Shown: positions 8,675-17,279 of the stretch, in pieces
Numbering within the stretch: the stretch's first letter is position 1
Layout: each line of letters starts with the position of its first letter
Assembly (NCBI RefSeq): GCF_001514305.1
Contig: NZ_KQ949085.1
Location: 113,724 to 177,723 of the forward strand
DNA: 64,000 nucleotides
Reading direction: 5' to 3'
Source: Streptomyces dysideae
GTDB lineage: Bacteria; Actinomycetota; Actinomycetes; Streptomycetales; Streptomycetaceae
The notes under the pieces: generated by a model
Database searches by the model: none
What the model was told of the DNA's origin: nothing
What the model saw: the letters and a program-made list of their open reading frames with translations, nothing else
Program-made: the position numbers and the translations under genes

Positions 8675-9607
8675 ATGACCCGTACGAGATCCCTTGCCGG
8701 CGGTTTGTCAGCAATGCTCCTGATGCTGGCGGTCACCGCCTGCGGCTCGGACGAAGACGACGCCCCGAAGAACGTGTCCGCCAAGACCGCCGCGCTGGGC
8801 ACGCTCACGCCCGGCGTCATCAAGGTCGCCGTACAGCCGTACGCTCCGTACACCAGCGTCGAGGGCGAGAGGATCGTCGGCCTGGACGGCGACATCCTCA
8901 CCTACGTGGCCGGGAAACTGGGCCTGGAGATCGAGCCCCAGGTGACGGACTTCGCGGGCATGCTCGCGGGGGTGCAGTCCCGCCGCGTGGACATCACCAT
9001 CGGCGGTGTCGCCTGGTCCGCCGACCGGCAGAAGCAGGGGCTGTTCACCGATCCGCCGTACTACTCGCCCCCGGCCATGGCCGTCCGCAGCGGGAAGACG
9101 TACAAGACCGTCGACGACCTGAAGGGCCTCGAACTCGGCACGGTCGAGGGCTATGTGTGGGTCAAGTCGATCCAGGCCGTCCCCGACGCCAAGCTCCACG
9201 CCTACCCCGACGCCAACGGAGTCTTCGACGACCTGGGCGCGGGCCGCGTCGACGTCGGGTTCCTCGACCCGCTGATCATCATCGCGGCACAGAAGGAACG
9301 GCCGGACCTGAAGATCAGCACGGAGTACCTGACACCGCCGACCGCCGCCGAAGTCGAGGCCGAGCCCGACTACCAGTACTTCCAGCCCTACCAGACCGGC
9401 TTCTACCTGCCGAAGAAGGCCACCGAGCTGGAGAAGGCGATCTCCGCCGAGATCGACGCCATGTACCAGAACGGCGAGATGGAGAAACTCGTCAAGAAGT
9501 ACGGCGGCGATCCCGGGCAGTTCCTCGAGCCCGCCGCCGATGTCGCCACCGCACGCCGGGGCGTGGACCGGCCCCAGGACTGGACGCCGCCGTCCATCGG
9601 CCAGTGA
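8675..9607 (+). CDS. Amino-acid ABC transporter substrate-binding lipoprotein (SBP_bac_3)
   Basis: 310 aa with a lipoprotein signal: basic start, hydrophobic core LSAMLLMLAV and lipobox VTAC with Cys at residue 23. The mature protein has the family 3 solute-binding layout: GVIKVAVQPYAPYTS, GLDGDILTYVAGKLGLEIE, ITIGGVAWSADRQKQGLFTD and a C-terminal EIDAMYQNGEMEKLVKKYG helix typical of polar amino-acid receptors (HisJ/GlnH type). It is the first gene of a four-gene transcription unit with permease, ATPase and an FAD amine oxidase. The ligand is therefore probably an amino acid or amine that is then oxidised. Confidence 0.88.
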   Translation: MTRTRSLAGGLSAMLLMLAVTACGSDEDDAPKNVSAKTAALGTLTPGVIKVAVQPYAPYTSVEGERIVGLDGDILTYVAGKLGLEIEPQVTDFAGMLAGVQSRRVDITIGGVAWSADRQKQGLFTDPPYYSPPAMAVRSGKTYKTVDDLKGLELGTVEGYVWVKSIQAVPDAKLHAYPDANGVFDDLGAGRVDVGFLDPLIIIAAQKERPDLKISTEYLTPPTAAEVEAEPDYQYFQPYQTGFYLPKKATELEKAISAEIDAMYQNGEMEKLVKKYGGDPGQFLEPAADVATARRGVDRPQDWTPPSIGQ

Positions 9608-9616
9608 GGGGATGAC

Positions 9617-10390
9617 ATGTCCGACCTCGCCGGTCTCTTCGAAGTTCCCTGGTCCGACTACCGTCCGGACCTGCTCGACGCGCTCCGGCGCACCCTCTCC
9701 TACACGGTGGTGAGCTTCGTCGGAGCGGTGCTGCTCGGCCTGGGCATGGCCCTGCTCAGACTGAGCAGGGCATGGCCGCTGCGCGCCGTGGCCGCCGTCT
9801 ACACCGAGCTGTTCAAGAACATCCCTCTCCTGGCCATCATCTTCCTGGCCTACTTCGGCCTGGCCTCGGCGGGGATCCGGCTGGACGTCTTCACCGCCGG
9901 ATGCCTGAGCCTGGTCGTCTTCTACGCCGCCTACCTGTCCGAGATCTTCCGCTCCGCGATCAGCGGGGTGCACTCCGGACAGACGGAGGCGGGGCAGGCC
10001 CTGGGTCTCGGCAGGGCGGGGATCTTCGGTCACATCGTCCTGCCGCAGGCCGTACGCCAGGCACTGCCCGGGACCAACACGATGCTCGTCGACCTGCTGA
10101 AATCCACGTCGCTGCTCGTCACCGTCTCCGCCGCCGAGCTGATGTCCGAAGGGCGGCTCATCACCTCGGCCACGTTCCGGGCCCTGGAGGTGTATCTCGT
10201 CATCTCGGCCATCTACTTCGCCCTCTGCTACCCGCTCTCCCAACTGCTCCTTCTGCTGGAGCGGAAGGTACGGGCAGGCGTGCCCCTGTCCCCGTGGCGA
10301 CGACGGCGCCTGCGGGCGGCACGCGCCCTGCTCGCCCAGGACCCGCCCGCCACGGCCGTGGGCGCCGACGTGAAGGCAGGTGCCGTATGA
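9617..10390 (+). CDS. Amino-acid ABC transporter permease (HisM/GlnP type)
   Basis: 257 aa with about five hydrophobic helices. The cytoplasmic EAA loop is clear (GQTEAGQALGLGRAGIFGHI followed by VLPQAVRQALPG), as are the typical EIFRSAISGVHSGQ and LLKSTSLLVTVSAAEL segments of the polar amino-acid uptake family. It starts 9 bases after the binding protein, and its stop overlaps the start of the ATPase gene (ATGA), so the two are translationally coupled. One permease gene implies a homodimeric channel. Confidence 0.9.
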   Translation: MSDLAGLFEVPWSDYRPDLLDALRRTLSYTVVSFVGAVLLGLGMALLRLSRAWPLRAVAAVYTELFKNIPLLAIIFLAYFGLASAGIRLDVFTAGCLSLVVFYAAYLSEIFRSAISGVHSGQTEAGQALGLGRAGIFGHIVLPQAVRQALPGTNTMLVDLLKSTSLLVTVSAAELMSEGRLITSATFRALEVYLVISAIYFALCYPLSQLLLLLERKVRAGVPLSPWRRRRLRAARALLAQDPPATAVGADVKAGAV

Positions 10391-11181
10391 CCGGGTCAGT
10401 CACCGCCGCGCAGACCAAGCCCCTGGCGCCGCCCGCGGCAGTCGTGCGGATCGGCGGACTGAGCAAGTCCTTCGACGGCCGACTGGTGCTCGACGACGTC
10501 CACCTGACCATCGAACGGGGCCGCATCGTCAGCGTCATCGGACAGAGCGGCGGCGGGAAGACGACGTTGATGCGCTGCGTCAACCTGCTGGAACGGCCAG
10601 ACCGGGGCACGGTCGAGGTCGCCGGAGAGCTGGTGCACCAGGACGGCCGCACGGTCTGTCGCGACCTGGCCCGGTTGCGCCGCACCGTTGGCATGGTCTT
10701 CCAGCGGTTCAACCTGTTCCCGCATCTCACAGCAGTCGAGAACGTCGTCCTGGCCCAGCGCAAGGCCGGCATCCCCGAGTCGGAGGCGCTGGAGCGCGCC
10801 GTCGCGTTGCTGCGCCGGGTCGGCGTCGCCCACCGCGCCCTCGCCCTGCCCGACCAGCTGTCCGGCGGCGAGCAGCAACGCGTCGCCATCGCGCGGGCCC
10901 TCGCTCTCAAGCCCGAACTGCTGCTCTTCGACGAGCCCACGTCCTCCCTCGACCCCGAGGCCACCCGGGAGGTACTGAGCGTGATGCGGGAACTCGCCGC
11001 GGACGGAATGACGATGCTGCTGGTCACCCACGAACTGCCCTTCGCCCACGAGGTGTCCGACCACGTCGTCTTCGTCGACGGCGGCCGGATCGTGGAGGAA
11101 GGCAGGCCCGAGGACGTCCTCGGAGCGCCCTCCGAGGCCCGCACCCGGGAGTTCCTCGCGTCGTACGGATCCGCGTCGTGA
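10387..11181 (+). CDS. Amino-acid ABC transporter ATP-binding protein (HisP/GlnQ type)
   Basis: 264 aa. Walker A GQSGGGKT (about 52-59), Q-loop VFQRFNLFPHLT, signature LSGGEQQRVAIARAL, Walker B LLLFDEPTSSLDPE and the switch histidine in LLVTHELPFAHE are all intact. The sequence is typical of the polar amino-acid family, in which the FNLFPH motif is characteristic. Its ATG overlaps the permease stop by ATGA, and its own stop overlaps the GTG of the oxidase gene. Confidence 0.92.
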   Translation: MTGSVTAAQTKPLAPPAAVVRIGGLSKSFDGRLVLDDVHLTIERGRIVSVIGQSGGGKTTLMRCVNLLERPDRGTVEVAGELVHQDGRTVCRDLARLRRTVGMVFQRFNLFPHLTAVENVVLAQRKAGIPESEALERAVALLRRVGVAHRALALPDQLSGGEQQRVAIARALALKPELLLFDEPTSSLDPEATREVLSVMRELAADGMTMLLVTHELPFAHEVSDHVVFVDGGRIVEEGRPEDVLGAPSEARTREFLASYGSAS

Positions 11182-12476
11182 CGGGCGTGCCCGGCGGGAC
11201 GGGACTGGCCGGCGACAACCCGGTCGTGGTCGTGGGAGGCGGTGTGGTGGGGCTGTGCACCGCTTACTACCTGGCCGCGGCCGGTCTGCCGGTGGCGGTC
11301 GTCGAGCGGCGCGGTCTGGGCTCGGGTGTGTCCCGGGGCAACGCGGGCTGGGTCTGCCTGAGCCACTCGACGCCCGTCCCGGCCCCGGGCGTGGTGCGCT
11401 ACGCCCTGCGCTCGCTGGGGCGGCCGGACTCACCGCTGTATCTACGGCCGCTTCCGGATCCGGCGTTCGTACGGTGGCTGTGGCGGTTCTGGCGCAGCAG
11501 CACACCGGCCGCGTTCCGGCGCGGCTACGCGGCGATCGCCGAGCTGAACCGCGGTACGTTCGATCTCTTCGACGGCCTGCGCGAGGCAGGGGTGGCCACG
11601 ACGCTGACCCGGCCCGGCATGGTGCACGCGTTCCTGTCGCCGGAGCAGGCCCGGCACCACCTCGCGATCCAGCGGGAGATGGCGGACGGCCGCTATCCGA
11701 TGCCGGACGACGTCACCACGGGTGCCGCAGCGCATCTGCTGGACGACGCGCTGTCGCCCCGGGTGCGCGCGGCCTACCTGGTGGAGGGGGAGGGCGTCGT
11801 CGATCCGGAGGCGTTCGCCCGCGGGCTCGGTGAGGCACTGGCCGCCGCGGGGGTGAAGGTCCATGAGAACGCGGAGGTCACGGGTTTCCGGTCCTCAGGG
11901 GGGCAGGTCACCGCGTTGAGCACCGACCAGGGCGAGATCCCCTGCTCGGCTGTCGTCATCGCGGCCGGTATGCGTTCTCCCCACCTGCTGCGTGGTCTGG
12001 GACACCGACTGCCTCTCCAGGCGGGCAAGGGCTACAGCTTCTCGGTGGAGCTGGACCCGGCGCCCCGGCACACGTTGTACTTCGGCGAGCGCAGGGCCGT
12101 CGCCTCACCGATCGGCGGTACCACGCGGATCGGCGGCACGATGGAGCTGAGCGGAAACAACGGCCGTCTCGACTGGCGCCGTATCGTCGCCGTGGCGCTG
12201 GCGAGCCGACACTATCTGGGCCGCTGGTTCGACGACCCGGACGACCTGGTGAGCGTGATCCGCGACCCCTGGGTCGGCGGGCGGCCGTTCCTCCCCGACG
12301 GGCTGCCGGTGATCGACCGCCTCCCGGGGTACGACAACGCCTTCGCGGCCACCGGCCACGGCATGCTCGGCGTCACCCTGGGCCCCGCCACCGGGCACCG
12401 ACTCGCCGAGTACATCCTCACCGGCCGACGCCCCGAGACCCTCGCGCCGTTCAGCTTCGACCGGCTCCGCCGCTGA
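11178..12476 (+). CDS. FAD-dependent D-amino-acid dehydrogenase-like oxidoreductase (DadA/DAO family)
   Basis: 432 aa. It has an N-terminal Rossmann FAD-binding motif (VVVVGGGVVGLCTAYYLA, about 16-33) followed by an acidic-ended second strand (VAVVERR), a second FAD contact (VVIAAGMRSPHLLR), and the C-terminal FAD motif around GHGMLGVTLGPATGHRLAEYI. This layout is that of D-amino-acid dehydrogenases, which deaminate amino acids to keto acids using bound FAD. The GTG start overlaps the ATPase stop (GTGA). Coupling to an amino-acid importer suggests import and oxidation of one substrate, under the divergent CdaR-type regulator. The substrate is not identified. Confidence 0.85.
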   Translation: MTGVPGGTGLAGDNPVVVVGGGVVGLCTAYYLAAAGLPVAVVERRGLGSGVSRGNAGWVCLSHSTPVPAPGVVRYALRSLGRPDSPLYLRPLPDPAFVRWLWRFWRSSTPAAFRRGYAAIAELNRGTFDLFDGLREAGVATTLTRPGMVHAFLSPEQARHHLAIQREMADGRYPMPDDVTTGAAAHLLDDALSPRVRAAYLVEGEGVVDPEAFARGLGEALAAAGVKVHENAEVTGFRSSGGQVTALSTDQGEIPCSAVVIAAGMRSPHLLRGLGHRLPLQAGKGYSFSVELDPAPRHTLYFGERRAVASPIGGTTRIGGTMELSGNNGRLDWRRIVAVALASRHYLGRWFDDPDDLVSVIRDPWVGGRPFLPDGLPVIDRLPGYDNAFAATGHGMLGVTLGPATGHRLAEYILTGRRPETLAPFSFDRLRR

Positions 12477-12659
12477 ACCGGACCGGACTGGCATCCGTAC
12501 GCCGCCCGGCCCGCTCCGGTCCCCGGCGGCGTGCGGCCGGGAGGGGGACCGGAGCCACGCCCGCGACGACGGTGTTGCTGATGGTGCCGATGCCCTCCAC
12601 CGTCATGGTGACCGTGTCGCCCGGGACCAGCGGGGACGGATTCAGCCGGCCCCGGCGGC
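12451..12659 (-). pseudogene. Remnant of a fumarylacetoacetate hydrolase family gene (C-terminal end only)
   Basis: Read on the minus strand, this stretch encodes LVPGDTVTMTVEGIGTISN followed by TVVAGVAPVP, which is the typical C-terminal strand of fumarylacetoacetate hydrolase / 2-hydroxyhepta-2,4-diene-1,7-dioate isomerase proteins. Only about 60 codons remain. The frame continues upstream into the end of the sphingomyelinase-like gene without any family resemblance, so the catalytic core with its metal-binding acidic residues is gone. The remnant ends in a TGA inside the end of the oxidase gene on the other strand. Recognition is by motif only. Confidence 0.6.
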
Positions 12660-12671
12660 CCAGAACGGGCG

Positions 12672-14012
12672 TCAGCGCTGGGTGTAGATGAAGCCGATCT
12701 TGTCGACCTCGTCACCGGTCCGGCCGTGGAAGCCGGCGATCTGCCGGCCGGACGGCGCGGTGCGGGTCACGCAGTCGGAGGTCGTCGAGCCGCCGGCCAG
12801 GGTGCGGCCGAGGTTCGTCGTGAACTTGGCGTAGAAGATCCGGGTGTGGCCGTCCTTCTGTGCCCGGCAGAGCTGAGCGGTCGTCACGTACTCGCCGCTG
12901 CCCAGCGTCAGTGAGGACGCGGTGCCGCCGGAGCCGCCGTGCGCGAGCGTGGTGCCGTTCGCGAGGGTGAGGCTCATCCGGTCGACGCGGGAGCCGGCGC
13001 GCAGGGCGATGGTGGTGGCGCGGGCGGCGGCCGGGACGCTGTCGATGTCGTTGAAGTACGTGCCGTGCGGGCCGCCGAACTGGTCGCTGAGCTGGAAGGC
13101 GGCGTTGCGCGACCAGGAGAAGTTCACCGTGATCGGGTCGTGGTCGGAGAGCATCAGCCCGTCGGAGGTGAGGAACTTGGCGTGGTCGTTGTTGTAGTAC
13201 GTGGCGTTCAGCGAGACGAGCTTGCTGCCCCGGTAGAGGACCTTGTCGACGATCTCGCAGGTGTTGGGCACGGTGGGCTGGGTCTGGTCGCAGACCAGGG
13301 CCGCGCTGCCCTTGGCCGGCGGGGTGCCGCCCCGGATCAGCTCGACCCAGGCGTCCGTGAGGCCGTTGGCGGCGGCGAACTCGGCGATCGTGTCACCGGA
13401 GCGGGTGTAGCGGGTGTTGGTGTCGCCCATGACGACGACCGCGTTGCCCGCCGAGTGGGTCTTGATGAACTCGGTGAGCTGGCTGAGGTTGTCGGCACGC
13501 GCCTTGAGGTCGTCGTCGTTGGACCCGGCGTTGGTGTGCACGTTGTAGAAGTCCACGTACACGCCTTCGGCGAGGCGCTCCCGCATGAAGGTGAAGCCTT
13601 TGGGAGTGAGACAGTCGCCCGAGCCGTAGGTGCAGGTCCGCCAGCGCACCCGCTCGAAGTCGTCCGCGTCGTAGGAGATCTTCGACAGGGTGTTGAGCCC
13701 GCTGCCGATTCCGGCGCCGCCGCTGGTGGGGGTGCGGTAGGGGTGGTTGGTGTCGGCGGCGTACAGGGTGGCGTGATAGTTGAAGTCCTCCTGGGCGTGG
13801 ACGATGTCGTACGGCGCGATCCGCCGGCCGATCTCGGCGGTGGCCGACTCGCGGGGCGTGGGAGCGCTGGAGATGGCCTCGGGCAGGCCGGCCACGTTGT
13901 AGCTGAGGACGCTGAAGGCGCCCGAGTCGGCGGCCGCTGCGGAGGGGGCGGCCGCGGTGAGCCCGCCGAGAGCGGCGGCCACCGCTGCGAGGCAGGCGAG
14001 GAGTCTGCGCAT
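12672..14012 (-). CDS. Secreted sphingomyelinase-like phosphodiesterase (DNase I fold) with jacalin-like tail
   Basis: 446 aa from the ATG at 14012, chosen because a signal peptide begins there (MRRLLACLAAVAAALGGL, then AAAPSAAAA) and AGGAG lies upstream. The catalytic domain (about 30-315) shows the endonuclease/exonuclease/phosphatase motifs: VLSYNVAGLP, the metal-binding Glu in HAQEDFNYH, VVMGDTNTRY and SDHDPITVNF. The order and spacing fit bacterial sphingomyelinases/phospholipases C acting outside the cell. The last ~130 residues (FGGPHGTYFNDID, then VDRMSLTLANG) look like a beta-prism jacalin-type carbohydrate-binding module. A secreted nuclease cannot be fully excluded. Confidence 0.82.
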   Translation of the reverse strand: MRRLLACLAAVAAALGGLTAAAPSAAAADSGAFSVLSYNVAGLPEAISSAPTPRESATAEIGRRIAPYDIVHAQEDFNYHATLYAADTNHPYRTPTSGGAGIGSGLNTLSKISYDADDFERVRWRTCTYGSGDCLTPKGFTFMRERLAEGVYVDFYNVHTNAGSNDDDLKARADNLSQLTEFIKTHSAGNAVVVMGDTNTRYTRSGDTIAEFAAANGLTDAWVELIRGGTPPAKGSAALVCDQTQPTVPNTCEIVDKVLYRGSKLVSLNATYYNNDHAKFLTSDGLMLSDHDPITVNFSWSRNAAFQLSDQFGGPHGTYFNDIDSVPAAARATTIALRAGSRVDRMSLTLANGTTLAHGGSGGTASSLTLGSGEYVTTAQLCRAQKDGHTRIFYAKFTTNLGRTLAGGSTTSDCVTRTAPSGRQIAGFHGRTGDEVDKIGFIYTQR

Positions 14013-14168
14013 GAGGGGTTTCTCCTGGGGTGCGCGAAGTGAGCGGGGGATATGCGGACTTGCAGCGGGCATGTCAAAGGGGAGCGGCAAAGTCTTACCA
14101 GTCCTTTTCATCTCGTGAACCCCTTCGACAACATTCACAGGCTTCTCGGTCCGTCTTTCACGGGTTTG

Positions 14169-14402
14169 TCAGCCCGCCAGGGCCCGGTCCAGGTCGGCGA
14201 TCAGCTCGTCGCAGTCCTCGCTGCCCAGGGACACGGTGAGTGTGAACACCTCGGTGCGTTCGCAGACTTGGCCCGCCGCGTCCGCGTCGCCGTCCACAGC
14301 CCCGGGTAGTGCGCGGACGCCGGGATGGCCTTCGAGGAACTCGGCGATCGACGTGAGTGCCGTCGGCTGCGACGACACCCCAGAGGCGGCCCATGGGTGC
14401 AC
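14169..14402 (-). pseudogene. Possible remnant of a Cys/Met-metabolism PLP enzyme
   Basis: A 77-codon frame whose end, EDCDELIADLDRALAG, resembles the C terminus of cystathionine gamma-synthase/lyase family proteins. Upstream, FLEGHPGVRALPG and VFTLTVSLG resemble more internal segments of the same family (compare FTLAESLGGVES). The segments between these blocks are missing, as is the whole PLP-binding domain, so this looks like a scar left by internal deletion. It overlaps the start of a broken GntR-type regulator on the other strand by a few bases. Assignment is by motif resemblance only. Confidence 0.4.
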
Positions 14403-15050
14403 CGCTCATCGAGACGGCGGTCGCCAGGCTCCGGGATCTCATCCTGGACGGCACGCTGGAGCCCGGCGACCGGCTGCCCCGCGAGCAGGACCTGTGCACC
14501 CAGCTGGGCCTGTCCCGGAACACCGTCCGCGAGGCGGTTCGCGCACTGGTGACGGCGAGGGTCCTCGATGTGCGGCGTGGCGACGGGACGTTTGTCACGG
14601 ACCTGACGCCGGAGTTGCTGCTGGGCGGCATCGGAGGTCACCGGGCACTTGGACGCCATGAAAGCCGCCGCGACCCATGAGGAAATGGTGACGCACGACA
14701 CGGAGTTCCATGCCGCGGTGGCCCGCACGAGCGGCAATACCGCACTTGCGTCGATCCTCATCGGCACCTCCGGCGGGACGTTCCGCGGCCGCGTGTGGCG
14801 GGGGATCGTGGAGTGTGACGCGCACGCGCGCACCATCGCCGAGCACGAGGTGATCCTGGAGGCGATCCGGGTCGGGGACGCCCCTCTGGTCCGAGCCGCC
14901 GCACTGACCCACGTGGCGACCACCAGCAACTGGCTTGCCGCCATTCTGGAGCGGGCGGCGGCCGTGGCGGACGGGAGCACCCCTCGGCTCCGCGGAGTCC
15001 GACGCGCGGCGGCCGTGCCGAAACGGGGCCGCCGAATCTGTCGGCGGTGA
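14393..15050 (+). pseudogene. Broken GntR/FadR-family regulator (deletion plus frame change)
   Basis: The N-terminal winged helix is intact (IETAVARLRDLILDGTLEPG, RLPREQDLCTQLGLSRNTVR, VRRGDGTFVTDLTPELLLGG) in frame 2 up to about 14635. The C-terminal FCD ligand domain then continues in a different frame from about 14641 (HLDAMKAAATHEEMVTHDTE, HAAVARTSGNTALASIL, then AEHEVILEAI and LTHVATTSNWL, with the metal-binding Asp and His residues). The beginning of the FCD domain, normally about 50-60 residues, is missing at the junction. The gene therefore carries a deletion with frameshift and cannot make a full regulator. The HTH part alone could still be translated to about residue 96. Confidence 0.78.
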
Positions 15051-15163
15051 GCATACGGACTGAGCCGCTCCGGCCACACCCCGGAGCACGCGGGTGTGCG
15101 CCGGTGCCGGTGGCGGGCGACCCTGGAGGTGAGCCCGGACCGAACCGGAAGGTGGACCTCGCC

Positions 15164-15847
15164 ATGAAGACACCCCCGATCGTCTCGCCGCAGGAGTGGG
15201 AGGCCGCGCGGCAGGAGCTGCTGGTGGAGGAGAAGGAGCTGACCCGCGCCCGCGACGCGCTCGCCGCCAAGCGCCGGCGGATGCCATGGCAGGCCGTGGA
15301 GAAGGAGTACGAGTTCGACGGCCCCGCGGGCAGGGTGAGTCTGCTCGACCTGTTCGAGGGACGCCGGCAGCTGATCGTCTACCGCGCCTTCTTCGAGCCC
15401 GGGGTGACCGGCTGGCCCGACCACGCCTGCGTCGGCTGTTCCATGGTGGCCGACCACGTGGGTCACCTCGCCCATCTGAACGCCCGCGACACCACCCTCG
15501 TCTTCGCCTCACGCGCGCCGCAGGCGGACATCGCGCGGGTGAAGGCGCGCATGCGCTGGACGATCCCCTGGTACACGATCACCGACGACTTCGACACCGA
15601 CTTCGGTGTGGACGAGTGGCACGGCACCAACGCGTTCGTCCGCGACGGCGACAGCGTGTTCCGCACCTACTTCGTCAACGCCCGCGGTGACGAGGCGCTG
15701 GGCAGCACCTGGAGCTACCTCGACATGACCGCGCTGGGACGGCAGGAGACATGGGAGGAGTCGCCCGAAGGCTATCCCCAGACCGAGCCGTACGCATGGT
15801 GGCACTGGCACGACACCTACGACGACGCCGAGCCGGCCAGGAAGTAG
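15164..15847 (+). CDS. DUF899 family protein (thioredoxin-fold), second copy
   Basis: 227 aa starting at an ATG after a GGAAGG ribosome binding site. The typical N terminus (SPQEWEAARQELLVEEKELT), the RRRMPWQAVEKEYEFDGPAG block and LFEGRRQLIVYRAFF identify DUF899. The Cys pair is in HACVGCSMVADHVGHL, and the C-terminal part contains WSYLDMTALGRQETWEESPE. The 4989-5771 protein shares the architecture but differs clearly in sequence, so these are diverged paralogues rather than a recent duplication. Function is unproven for the family. Confidence 0.85.
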   Translation: MKTPPIVSPQEWEAARQELLVEEKELTRARDALAAKRRRMPWQAVEKEYEFDGPAGRVSLLDLFEGRRQLIVYRAFFEPGVTGWPDHACVGCSMVADHVGHLAHLNARDTTLVFASRAPQADIARVKARMRWTIPWYTITDDFDTDFGVDEWHGTNAFVRDGDSVFRTYFVNARGDEALGSTWSYLDMTALGRQETWEESPEGYPQTEPYAWWHWHDTYDDAEPARK

Positions 15848-15997
15848 AAGTAGCGGCCGGTCGACTGCCGTTGGGGCATGTGTCGTTCCGTACGCCGGGC
15901 AAGCCGGACGACGACGAGTGCGTCACCATCCGGCTCACCTCCCCGATGCACGCGGACAAGCGGGCGTTCCTCTGACGGTGCTCAGGCGTTCAGACGC

Positions 15998-17005
15998 TCA
16001 GGACGACTGGGCCGTCTGGTAGAGGTTCTGCGCGTCGGCGCCGAAGTACGGTCCGTACATGGCCGTCGGCAGGAAGTTGTACTTGAAGCTGTTCACCGAG
16101 GACTGCAGCCCCGTGCCGGTGGCCTCGTCGAACTGTGTGAACCAGGGGCCTCCGCTGGAGCCGCCGGTCATGTCGCAGGTCAGGCCGTGGTCACTGGACA
16201 GCAGGAAGTCACGGTAGGTCGTGCCGCTGCAGTAGATGAACTTCTCGCCGTCGTACGGGGCGGCGGCGGGGAAGCCGAAGGCGTACATGGCCTTGTTGTA
16301 GCCGGTGTTGAAGGCCAGGCCCTGGCCACCGACGACATCGGTCAGCGCCTTGCCGTCCAGAGGTGCGACCACGGCCGCGCCGACGTCGTAGTTGATGTCC
16401 TCACTGGCCGTCCACTGCGGTGTGGAGAGGGTCTTGGACGCCGTCCACGTGCCGTACGGTGCCTGCCCGTCGTGGTAGCCCGGCACGAACACCCAGTTGG
16501 TGTGCCAGGATCCCTCCAGTTTCACGCAGTGGCCCGCGGTGATCACCGTGCTCTTGTTGGCGCTGGTGACGGCGTTGCCGGAGCAGGAGGCGGTGCGGCC
16601 CTGGTAGGTGAAGAACACCCGGCCCGCGGTCTGCACCACGGCCCCGCCCCCGGTCCAGGGTCCGCCGCCGTTGGGTATCGCCAGGGCCCCGACGGGAGCG
16701 GCGGGCGCGCTGGGGGCGACGACGGTCTTCTCGCCCTTGCGCGGGGTCGACGCCCGTACCTCGGAGCGGTCGACGGACAGGACGTCCAGTGGAGTTGCCT
16801 GACGCATCCGTTGTGGGGTCCAGAAGTCCCGGGCCTGTTCCTGCGCCCGGAGCGGCACCGTTCCCGGTTCCGGGCCGGCGGCGTTCGCCGGGCCGGCGGT
16901 GACACCAGTGGCCAGTAGTGCGGCAACGCCGGCCAGAGCGCCGAACAGGGTGCGGCGGACGCCGGAGCTGCCGGATTCGTGAAGTCTGCGGAGGCTGCCT
17001 TTCAC
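15998..17005 (-). CDS. Secreted trypsin-like serine peptidase
   Basis: 335 aa from a GTG at 17005 with AAGGAG upstream; an ATG 14 codons earlier lacks a site. It has a signal peptide (FGALAGVAALLATGVTAGPA) and a pro-like region. The catalytic triad is visible: His in VITAGHC, Asp in INYDVGAAVV and Ser in MTGGSSGGPW, with cysteines bracketing the active site (CSGNAVT with AGHC; YCSGTTY with TCDMTG). It resembles Streptomyces V8/trypsin-like extracellular proteases. Nothing beside it suggests a substrate. Confidence 0.88.
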   Translation of the reverse strand: MKGSLRRLHESGSSGVRRTLFGALAGVAALLATGVTAGPANAAGPEPGTVPLRAQEQARDFWTPQRMRQATPLDVLSVDRSEVRASTPRKGEKTVVAPSAPAAPVGALAIPNGGGPWTGGGAVVQTAGRVFFTYQGRTASCSGNAVTSANKSTVITAGHCVKLEGSWHTNWVFVPGYHDGQAPYGTWTASKTLSTPQWTASEDINYDVGAAVVAPLDGKALTDVVGGQGLAFNTGYNKAMYAFGFPAAAPYDGEKFIYCSGTTYRDFLLSSDHGLTCDMTGGSSGGPWFTQFDEATGTGLQSSVNSFKYNFLPTAMYGPYFGADAQNLYQTAQSS

Positions 17006-17279
17006 GCGGTCTCCTTCTGCGGTGGGGGCCCGGGCGGTGAGGGTCATCCGGCCGGGTGGGCAGGGGTGTTACTGCGCGGTCAGGAAGGCAGCCTGCCATC
17101 AGGAAGCCGTGTTGGACAGGTGCACGTCAGGACGATGACCGAAAATCCACAAACGTGAGGGCCGTTACCGATGCCCCCGTCGTTCACTCGCGAGTAGGGC
17201 TGGGGTAAGGTCCCCACCGTTTCCGGCTACCGACTGAAGGTGCGTCGGTACGTGGAGTGTCGGAGGGGGCGGCAAGACG

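Noticed and set aside
15848..15975. Coding-like tail after the second DUF899 gene (GHVSFRTPGKPDDDECVTIR)
   Set aside because: Could be a remnant of another gene's C terminus, but the family is not recognised and the stretch is short.
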